Shown piece after piece: positions 57,601-62,715 of a stretch of 64,000 nt of DNA. A model generated the notes under the pieces. That model had not been told where the DNA came from. It saw only the letters and a list, made by a program, of their open reading frames with translations, and made no database searches. Source of the DNA: Viridothelium virens (taxonomy: Eukaryota > Ascomycota > Dothideomycetes > Trypetheliales > Trypetheliaceae); the NCBI GenBank assembly GCA_010094025.1, contig ML991825.1, forward strand, positions 124,001 through 188,000, written 5' to 3'. Both the position numbers and the translations under genes were made by a program. Position 1 is the stretch's first letter; every line of letters starts with the position of its first letter.

Positions 57601-60600
57601 AGTTGTGATCTTTCGGATCAACGAGCCAACTCGAGCCGTATATGCTGCGACCAATCATCCCTGGCTTCCAAGTCTCGTCTTCGACTGTGCACACGGTCGC
57701 ACAAGATGCTTCTGCTGGTCCGTACCAATTGTACAAATGGTGGAGAGTGCTTGTCCATCTGGTTGCAGGATCTTGTAGTAGCTTTTCGCCTGTGAATACC
57801 AGAGTTTTCAATGAGGGGACATCTTTGGGAAGGATCGTGTTGGCAACTGACGGTGTAAGACAAATCCAATTGGCCTGCATCTCATGAATGGCTTCAGCTA
57901 GGTGGTCAGACCTGTGATCCTCTGATGGAACGCACAAGCAGCCACCAGCGACTAGCGTCGCAAGGGCCTCCAAGCTGCTCACATCAAAATCATATGCTGA
58001 GAACTGGAACACTCTACTACCAGTAGTGATCTTGAAAGCCGATACAGCTGCATGGACATTGCTTGATAAACTTGCGTGACTCCAGGAAATGCTTTTCGGA
58101 GTACCAGTCGACCCAGAAGTGAAAATAATTATAGCAGGGTCGGCCGAAACTGGCTGGGCTAACCGGGTCTTCTCGGTGCCATCTACTCTATCTGGTTCGA
58201 CAAGTTCAGAGATGTGGAAGACTGGTACGAACCCATAAAATGCGGACGACTCGGGTATGCTTGATGTTATGACTAGCTTAGGTCCTAGGGCATGGAGAAC
58301 CTTATGAGCACGATGAATAGAAGCGGATACAGACATCGGCAGTGCTGTGGCCCCGGCTTTGAGGATCGCTAGTATTGAGACTGTCATCCAGGCTGACTTT
58401 TCAAAGACCAATGGAATGATGCTCCCAGTGCCAACACCTTTGTCTCGCATCTTAGCCGCGAGAGATGTTGATAAGCGTCCCAATTGGTAATAGGTAATTT
58501 TCATATCCCAAGCCGAGACGGCAAGAACGTCTGGTTGAGCGAGCGATTTGGTGTCGATCCAGTCGATGACAGGATTCAAGGTCGGTCGAGGAATATGTCT
58601 ATTCCACTCCGAAATCTCTACAAGGTCTTGCTCACTGAGAGCTGAAACATGACACAATTTCATATTTCTGCCTTCTTCAGTACAAAACTGCCTCAGTAAA
58701 AGCTCCAGCTGGTGAGCAATACGTCGAACCTGTATGTCTTGAATTGCTCCGGAATCGAAATTTATTCTAAGCTTGAGACCTGATTCTTCCAATTCGCAGA
58801 TAATCATCATTGCATAGGAGTTGAACATGCCCATACTTTTTGTCTGCTCGAGTATAAGGTCATCTCCCGAATCTGTACAACGCCGAGAGAAAAGGCCTCC
58901 TTGCTGTTGGCTGGATCCCTGTACAGCAGGCTGAACAACGAGTAAGAGCTGAAACTGACTGGCTTCCTGGGTATCTTGAGTGATGTGCTGGATTCTTTGT
59001 AGGCCAAATTGCTCGAAGTCTGTCATTTCTAATGCTTGGCTTTGTATTTGTTCGTGTAAATCTTCTACGGTCTGGTCCCATCCGAATTTAATTCGTACTG
59101 GTACTGTCGCGATGGTGGGCCCCGCCATTCGCTCTATACCAGTGACAGACGCTTGTCTACCGCTTATAGTTGTCCCAAATTTGACATCGTCCGAATTGGT
59201 GTACAATGCTAATAGCATTGCAGTTGCTGATCTTATAATTGATGAGGCAGTAATGTTCGTGGATGGCCATTGTAGTCCGGAAATTGGGTGATAGAAATCC
59301 ATGTTAATTCCACCATTGGAACTTGGAGATGGGAAGACTGTTGCCCGTAACCCTGACAATTGCCTTTCCCAGAATTCTGTAGCTTTGGGCACATCTATGG
59401 CCATTGAATATCTAATGAACGATTGGAAGGATACAAGAGGCCAAAACGTTGTCTGTTCAGCACGATAAGCTTGCGCAATAGTATCCAGGATGAGCATCGT
59501 ACACCAGCCGTCATGGATAGCATGATGCATTTCCAAATAGAATAGACGTCGATCACCATTGAGAAGACCTGCTCGACATAGCGGTGTTCCGAGGCCCATT
59601 CCTCCTCTTTGACTCAGTGAAGCGCCATCAGGAAAGTGTGCATGTAATGTTACTGGAGAGCTCAGAACCACGTTCACAAGACCATTTCGCGAGAGTTCAA
59701 TGATGCGAGTACGAAGGATGGATATCTGCTTGACCGTGGCTTCCCAAGCCTTTTGGAACTTTCCAACATCAAGTTCATGAGGCAACCGGAAGACTACCTT
59801 TGATATGTAGTCTCCTGCCCTTCTGGAAGTCATTGCAAGCATTCCTTGCTGAAGCGGAGTGCAGGGATATACGTCCTCGATCTCAGTGATTTCAACGCCG
59901 CAAAGCCTTGCAGCTTCTTGGCATACTGCGAGCTTCTCTTTCTTTCCATTCAACAGGGAAAATGGCGCAGGAGCTTCGTCATGCTGTGATTTAGCCTGAG
60001 CTCTAGTGATATTGGCCAGGTCGCTCAGCTGTGGTGTTCTGAAGATATCTGCCGCCGTAAGCATTAGGCTCTTCTCGCGCGCTGCTGCAACCAAACATAC
60101 AGCAGCTACTGAGTCGCCTCCTAACCGGAAGAAACTATCTGTTGTGCTGATACGAGCGGGACTCAAATCCAATACTCGTGCCCAGAGCTGCCGAAGATGA
60201 TGTTCGATCTCGTTGGAGGGTTTGCGATACTCGGCACTGGTCATGATCGACGACTGTAAGCTGTTCAGATCTTCCCGAGAAAGACCATTCCCAATCTCTC
60301 GAAGTCGCCGTCGATCTACCTTACCAGTGGCAGCAAGCGGGATCTCTTCGACAGGAAGGTAAAAACTAGGGACCATGAAGCTCGGTAACACTTTAGAAAG
60401 CTTCTGCGAAAGACCGTCTATTAGCGGCTTGGCTCGTTCCCTCTCGTGTTCTTTTACGTTTACGAACAGCACGAGCGAGGGGCTTCCATTGCCGGCAGGA
60501 TGGACGACATCTGCGATAATCGGGAGCTCATCATCCAAGCAGGCGCGCGCATGATATTCGACATCACCGATCTCGACTCGTTGACCCCTGATCTTGAGTT

Positions 60601-61933
60601 GCGACGCATCTTTCCGGCCAATGAAAAGGAGCTTCCCATCTGTTTTATACTTTACAAGGTCCCTAGTCTTGTAAAGTCTGCCTCGCCTACCAGCGAACTT
60701 ACTGCTGCCGGTCAATAGCCAAGGAGGATCGTGGATAAATGCTGTGGATGTCTGTTCTGGATTGGATAAGTAACCTTGGCCAACAAGTGGCCCTTCTAGA
60801 TACAGCTCCCCTACAGCTCCCCTCGAAACGAGTTTGTCGGTATCGTGTGGATGAACGATCCAGGTACCAAAGCCAACTCCTACACCGATATCCGGGCGCT
60901 CGTCTTTTGTAGAAGGAAGTAGTGAGAAAGCACATTTAAAAGTGCATTCAGTCGGTCCATAAGTATTCAGAAGCCTCACATGCCTAGCCCAGATCAAGTT
61001 TTCGCGGTAAGGCATTTCACCGCTCAGGAGCACTGTGCGAAGAGTGGACGGGATCGGACTGATAGTCCGTAGAACTGTTGGGGTGACGTTGATCAAGGAC
61101 GCGTTGAATACCTGTATTGTTGAAGAAAGATCGTTCATCATGTCTTGTTCTGATGCGATACAGATACAGCCACCGGCGCATATGGTGTGCAAGAAGTTAC
61201 TCCACGCTACGTCAAAGGAGTATGGTGCAAAGTCCAAGACGCGCGACTCGCAGCAAAAGCCGAGCTTCTTTCCTTGGTATTCAACAGCGCTCCTTACATT
61301 GGCATGGCTGATGCAGGCTCCTTTGGGCAGGCCCGTGGTGCCAGATGTGAAGGAAATATAAGCCGTGTCTAAAGGCGAGACCACAGGGAGTCGGGATGAG
61401 TGCTCTGGGAGATGAAGCAATGTTTCGTCAAGTTTGAATACTGGCACGTCCGCCAGAAGCGAAGCCCTCTCGTAATTAGCGGTGGATGAGATGATTACTC
61501 CCGGCTGCGCCTGCTGAACAACGGATCGTAGCCTAGCATCTGGTTGAGCAGGATCGAGGGCAATGGCAGCACATCCTGACTTTATGACGCCTAGCATTGC
61601 AACAGGAGTCCATCTCGTCTTCTCAAAACAGATGGGGACGTTCGACTTCGGAGTAATGCCCAGATCAATAAGTTGCTGAGCGACCCGATTCGCTAGAGCA
61701 TCTAGCTCAAGATAGGTCAATTGGCCATCCCAGGCATCTACTGCCAGCGCTGAAGGCTGAATTCCAGCTATCTCTGCGATCAAGCTGTGGACACAACCAT
61801 GGACTGGGTCCGGTACAGAAGAATTCCAGTTCCATATTAGGTCGAGATCCTCCTGACTAGCATTGACAGAGACGGTGGGCTCCTCTGAAGAGAATTCGGC
61901 TGTATTAGCTAGGAGGTCATTGAGTAGGTGCAT
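45671..61933 (-). CDS. five-module non-ribosomal peptide synthetase (A-T-C)x5
   Basis: One uninterrupted 16,263-nt frame, 5420 aa. The start is fixed by an in-frame stop 21 nt upstream (61955-61957). Domain order with approximate residues: A1 46-560, T1 Ser608, C1 687-1105 (HHAIHDG 803); A2 1118-1640, T2 Ser1695, C2 1773-2185 (HHCIYDG 1887); A3 2198-2710, T3 Ser2760, C3 2838-3258 (HHSIYDG 2964); A4 3275-3795, T4 Ser3849, C4 3932-4350 (HHAIYDG 4054); A5 4367-4885, T5 Ser4940, terminal C 5020-5415 (SHAQFDG 5148). No E, MT, KR or TE domain. All A domains keep the A5 GPxE core and the A10 Lys. Departures: YKTRDL in A1, PKS/PKR after the A3 loop of A2/A3, LGDS instead of LGGDS in T3, LGGES in T5, TNKTD instead of TGKxD in A5. 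Expected product: a pentapeptide, probably released by cyclisation. Confidence 0.95.
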   Translation of the reverse strand: MHLLNDLLANTAEFSSEEPTVSVNASQEDLDLIWNWNSSVPDPVHGCVHSLIAEIAGIQPSALAVDAWDGQLTYLELDALANRVAQQLIDLGITPKSNVPICFEKTRWTPVAMLGVIKSGCAAIALDPAQPDARLRSVVQQAQPGVIISSTANYERASLLADVPVFKLDETLLHLPEHSSRLPVVSPLDTAYISFTSGTTGLPKGACISHANVRSAVEYQGKKLGFCCESRVLDFAPYSFDVAWSNFLHTICAGGCICIASEQDMMNDLSSTIQVFNASLINVTPTVLRTISPIPSTLRTVLLSGEMPYRENLIWARHVRLLNTYGPTECTFKCAFSLLPSTKDERPDIGVGVGFGTWIVHPHDTDKLVSRGAVGELYLEGPLVGQGYLSNPEQTSTAFIHDPPWLLTGSSKFAGRRGRLYKTRDLVKYKTDGKLLFIGRKDASQLKIRGQRVEIGDVEYHARACLDDELPIIADVVHPAGNGSPSLVLFVNVKEHERERAKPLIDGLSQKLSKVLPSFMVPSFYLPVEEIPLAATGKVDRRRLREIGNGLSREDLNSLQSSIMTSAEYRKPSNEIEHHLRQLWARVLDLSPARISTTDSFFRLGGDSVAAVCLVAAAREKSLMLTAADIFRTPQLSDLANITRAQAKSQHDEAPAPFSLLNGKKEKLAVCQEAARLCGVEITEIEDVYPCTPLQQGMLAMTSRRAGDYISKVVFRLPHELDVGKFQKAWEATVKQISILRTRIIELSRNGLVNVVLSSPVTLHAHFPDGASLSQRGGMGLGTPLCRAGLLNGDRRLFYLEMHHAIHDGWCTMLILDTIAQAYRAEQTTFWPLVSFQSFIRYSMAIDVPKATEFWERQLSGLRATVFPSPSSNGGINMDFYHPISGLQWPSTNITASSIIRSATAMLLALYTNSDDVKFGTTISGRQASVTGIERMAGPTIATVPVRIKFGWDQTVEDLHEQIQSQALEMTDFEQFGLQRIQHITQDTQEASQFQLLLVVQPAVQGSSQQQGGLFSRRCTDSGDDLILEQTKSMGMFNSYAMMIICELEESGLKLRINFDSGAIQDIQVRRIAHQLELLLRQFCTEEGRNMKLCHVSALSEQDLVEISEWNRHIPRPTLNPVIDWIDTKSLAQPDVLAVSAWDMKITYYQLGRLSTSLAAKMRDKGVGTGSIIPLVFEKSAWMTVSILAILKAGATALPMSVSASIHRAHKVLHALGPKLVITSSIPESSAFYGFVPVFHISELVEPDRVDGTEKTRLAQPVSADPAIIIFTSGSTGTPKSISWSHASLSSNVHAAVSAFKITTGSRVFQFSAYDFDVSSLEALATLVAGGCLCVPSEDHRSDHLAEAIHEMQANWICLTPSVANTILPKDVPSLKTLVFTGEKLLQDPATRWTSTLHHLYNWYGPAEASCATVCTVEDETWKPGMIGRSIYGSSWLVDPKDHNFLAPIGTIAELCIEGPILANGYIGGDSQTSPENPFIFPRWLHHGRDVISGRNRPIYKTGDLVKYDSKGSIIFIGRSDDFQRKLRGQRVELSEIEHQVQCFLSKTTDTTIVAEIFRPQKSENEVLTLFVSPPAVLAGSAKELDHFMKRIFPVDDLERSLSDVLPPYMIPKLYIPILKIPTGYTGKIDRQRLRQIGSSLTLDQLAKIQPSRRELRKPSTYMEKVLQNLWAEIIGIERDTIHAGDNFLRLGGDSISAMRLVASAYAQGLSLTVAQVFQTPQLDKLAEVVKQDVNSPQQGVPPFTLLDLNIAHTEARLYAAEVCQVPHSHVIDMYPCTALQEGLLAMTVRRPGQYVSRSVLELQTGVDPERLEKAWRATTEKLTILRTRIIDYPGRGLFQVILVNVSWRTGDNVDAYLKEDEREEMGLGTDLCRAAIIDNRFILTIHHCIYDGSLLRMMLDELESKYLEQGGMNVTPFQNFIQYSTNVDPEAASKFWKQQIPNLEFRQFPVVPSPTYDPQANEDLSHGISLDWPSSGMTPSTIIRSTWAVLSAQYTDSGDVIFGATVSGRQADMKGIEDCVGPTISTVPVAVSIDWDETIRNFQKRIQHQSVSMMSYEHYGLSNIQRAIGDPGSGLFQTLLVVQPVAQGKSLQEDSLLFKARSFSSNIDTRGTDPFNTYALMLICELKTSGLQLHISFDNRLVQSGQIQRIAHQFETVLHQMCIADAESRKLGDICTASDIDLSFFWSENAEPYRAPQMCAHDQVASAARKTPESIAVDAWDGKFSYREVDELSDIFCQNLISLGVTRGSIIALCLEKSKWTPIAQLAVLKAGGVCLLQSVHMPERRMSSIFSSVGPHLAVASEMRSKIVTKYIRCFTISRLMERPIEDSIRTSLPEMSINDPAAILVSSGSTGEPKRILWTHRTLAANMNAHKEVAALSTSSRTFQFTSHDFDACTIETMSTLANSACLCIPSESERFDGVTAAINRFDCNLACLTPSTAKLLSPQEVPSLSTLFLGGENLVQEEVDRWRGRSRILNWYGPCECSAAAFCAADEEGWHNGMIGRSNSSPSTFCWLVNPKNHNKLVPFGAIGEIALEGPACAEKYQGNPELSNRSFCKDPDFLLCGRREGSPGRHGQIYRTGDLARYDSSGRLIFLGRKDALFKVRGQLVAPEEVEFHVRRLSRRANIDVVAELIVPKDGNNACLVAFISFAEAETASQDEFESLTAGMNEGLKASLPAFAIPSYYIPVASIPMTSTGKKDRIRLREIGASFQPQQQGTDGKREPATTAERTLRELWSCILRVDAEKISTSDSFLRLGDSIQAMRLVGAARQQGLSLKVADIFQFPKLKNMAKLLRNQDEVDEESSKSFLLLNPKVNVDQARQHAASLCNVEKDTIEDLYPCTPLQEGLLALTGMRKDDYVGHNMLKLASTVDVRRLKEAWEKVVSVIPILRTRIIDLPAQGLVQAVIRHISCWMEAESIEDYLSKQEELPMVLGSPLMRCGLFLDPESGPGGERSHVFALTLHHSIYDGLTTPIIFEVLERYYNGETPLRLFPFRSFIEYVSSQHWDAEGEFWKAQFDGLETTQFPALPSSSFKPKADSSYTHMVDGITWRTDDSTPSTVVRGAWAILCSRYTNLSDTVFGTIVSGRKAPTVGIERIAGPTISALPIRVNIDNGRNIVQFLQALQDQATKMISYEQTGLSKISRCSEEAKTACQFQTMLVVQPEQPDMMDSGLFVSEVGPSKRHKEEHRFHAFNTYALLAVCTVQAGQLKLELSFDSKVIGQATIQKLVQHFEQLLRNLCSRDLDTVCLRDVSMMTHQDLDQVWKWNARLPKSIEVCAHDMITNIAQAHPDAVAISAWDGELTYSQLDELSSAIAHRLIGYGVDRNMIVPLCFEKSLWMPVAFLSVMKAGGAGLFLDPTLPISRLEATLDQVEPRIILSSPSNKRLSSRLVANVLLLGAETDLLRSCNAAVTDKREDPLPNVGSADLLFAIFTSGSTGSPKGCLLQHRNFSSAVSHQRDVLQLDRSSRMYDFSSYAFDAAHWSALHVLCAGGTLCIPSEEERKNNLTDSIRRFRTTSIFLTPATARLIDPTRIPTLQSVYLGGEEVKTDDLAPWVSSANVAVVYGPTECSAMATYWSVPSTLPRQLSIGTGVGVLTWVIDPLSNTRLCPIGTIGELCLEGPLVGAGYLHDEEKTESAFLENPTWLMEGSPDGALPGRGGRVYRTGDLVKYNPADGTLLFLGRKDRQTKLRGQRVELSEVEHHVQQCLGRTHSVPTMIADIVVPKATEKDTLVVFIQHESQSTTQLDELVNHLQIALPERLPLSMVPSAYIPIEAVPLTASGKIDRRHLRQIGADLTIEQLAGATEAAAEVPVSTDAEHCLRQLWAVVLGLPIETIGANSGFLRLGGDSIAAMRLAALARSQSIDLTVQHILRSPRLSEMAKAITSRSRPSDTLVEEETVEPFSLLRMANMKDKSIAHISRLCGTQASDIEDAFPCTDVQKSLLSVTAKRPGDYIARLLLELRDDLDIDRLKQAWEDVSRSTAPILRSRIVDIPIEGLIQVQLGEQLEWQTSPSLQAYLEYDQRRPMGLSSRLTRLAIVEQSETGRRYCVLTQHHAIYDGHSLDLLLEEVSNSYMGEINKYPVAPFQAFLKHTVRTDKENAREFWRHQFSDSEAVPFPMLPYQDYQPKADSTVKRNINDMRWPDRDVTASTVIRTAWSILSACYTDSKDLVFGALVTGRQAPIAGIERMIAPLISALPVRVKFNPKMTVNDLLENLQKQSIDMIPYEHTVLLDACRTDTNTKTSGHFNTLLVVQPAGDGAHVNHSGGPFRTHSELKVSTDGLDTFNPHAVMIMCQLRHTSDLSIEISFDSKVVDVVQMERIASQFEQVLRQVCTSSTHLVEDIETVSTQDITELWGWNSSVPRPNQACVHDSIRDTVLQQPQAPAICSWDGNLSYAELDDLSDRLASQLATLGAGPGTVIPLCFEKSLWMPVAALATMKSGAACLAMDSTQPEARLRSIVKQVNPRLIISSVANETLATRISNSYVVVADKTTLPLQPCQSPIKIQLPKVSPLDILYIVFTSGSTGTPKGVVTTHENFSSAAMHQAKALHVKRGTRVFDFVSYNFDVSWSNTLNTLICGGCLCIPSEWERKNDIPSSLNRMNADYVYFTPSVARSLDPSAMPGIRTLAMGGEPIQSAEVARWAQAETIIGIYGPAECAQALSIVPLGPRTPNNHVGHSFGALTWLVQPDRPNHLAAIGAIGELLIEGPTVSQGYFDDEAKTAAAFMHDPPWLTRGLEGHPGRHGRLYKTGDLLKYNTDGSLQFIGRKDTLIKLRGQRIELEEVEHHVRASLRESSYCDGVAAEIIMPQNSEHPILAVFLSLARNGNRSNSDIRSRLGRLVEDLEESLSEHLPQYMVPGAYIPIDKIPMTTTNKTDRRALRELGGSKTLERLAELQPRGKERRAPSTMMEKRLQILWSAVLGIEASSISADSSFLRIGGESIAAMRLVAAARDQQLLLTVADIFKAPRLSQLAQLVTEVTGEKESSQALPPFSLLKVSDVEIFLQESVQPFLDQDVGSIKNVFPTTDFQERAILDALQDPPNRFPHWILDLSSDIDFARLKRACEELVKYFDILHTVFIPADYGFLQVLIADFKPTFDLFEVDDGTASSFTNTICEEDLKRDRKLGHSFIRFMAIKHHSGKHRLIFRLSHAQFDGFSFGLVLKSLSSIYSEESLPIPPAFGEVIAFNETKKNDSMQYWASRLNGCPFPESSTGDPTGQAYNTGDRLTMKETIEMPSVRWFDGVSPATVFHAACALALSQQFQRDEVVFGRLVTGRSMLPTRLQKVVGPCLTEVPVRLRIEAGDSMSDIAMQLQPQFIQDSVHEAMGMVEIIKSCTEWPKEVQDFGWRTAYQQEEDTEFTFAGWQSNVSVYERDLLPRNRPEIYATPRSGKLELEFEGNRKLIDEGTVREFLLRLRTILCEH

Positions 61934-62715
61934 CTTACTCTGAGAGGCGGGGCGTTACTCACGGCGAACGTCTGGCTAGAAATGGACTGCGAAACATGCG
62001 GAAGATTTTTCAAGGCGGACAGGGGTATTGCAGCTGCACCCGTATTTCTTCGCTTACACCGGAGGGTGGGAGAGCGTTCCTGACATGAACCAGCGGATCC
62101 ATCGCGTGTTCATAGAGACCGCTAGGATGTAGGGCGGCGTGGGCGGCTTGGCGGTGGCTGGTGCTGGAGAACGAAGCAGACGGAGACACGGTGAGACGGT
62201 GAGACGGTGCTGGTGCTCATCTCCTGCTTAGTCATTGAAGTCGGAAGATTGGGCGCGGGATCGTTGCGTCAGCGCCCCGATACTCTACTGTACTGTCTCA
62301 CCAGCCAATTGCTGCGTCCTCTGCATCAACCTTAGCAAAACGAACATATTTCTCTTACATCCATACACCATGCAACTCAGGTAGCATTCATCTCGCCCGC
62401 GTTATCCGCACTATCCAAGGTTTCACTATCTATGGCTTTACCTGCGGTATCAGTGGTTTATTGATCATCGAAAGGCAATTCTCTGAATGGATGAAGGAAC
62501 TCAAGGTTGGGTGAATTACCTTGAGCACTGACCTGCAAGTTATCCTGGTCTAGGTCTGTGTCAATGATCCATCTCCGTCGCAAGTCTTGCAAACCACATC
62601 GTTCTTTAGTCGTCGAACTCTATCTAGCTCATGTGAAGGATTGATAGAACCTCATTTTCTGATCAGACCTTGTCGACTGCAAAGATATAGTTCGAACACA
62701 TTGGTCCGATATCCC
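61934..62715. promoter_or_regulatory. divergent promoter region NRPS / ankyrin protein
   Basis: 782 bp between the NRPS ATG (minus) and the ankyrin-protein ATG (plus). GC-rich on the NRPS side. It contains a short tandem repeat (62188-62211). I could not find the CGG motif of the P450/transporter promoter here. Confidence 0.6.
62188..62211. repeat. short tandem repeat, 8-bp unit GGTGAGAC
   Basis: Two and a half direct copies of GGTGAGAC within the NRPS promoter region. Too short to interpret. Confidence 0.5.

Noticed and set aside
47043-61372. Many plus-strand open frames within the NRPS (for example 47043-47549, 50788-51105, 60446-60718)
   Set aside because: Antisense shadows of a conserved coding frame; several repeat with the module period, as expected from repeated domains.
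45671-61933. Possible epimerisation, methyltransferase or thioesterase domains in the NRPS
   Set aside because: Between each T and the next A there is room only for one condensation domain; no S-adenosylmethionine motif between A8 and A9 and no GxSxG at the end.
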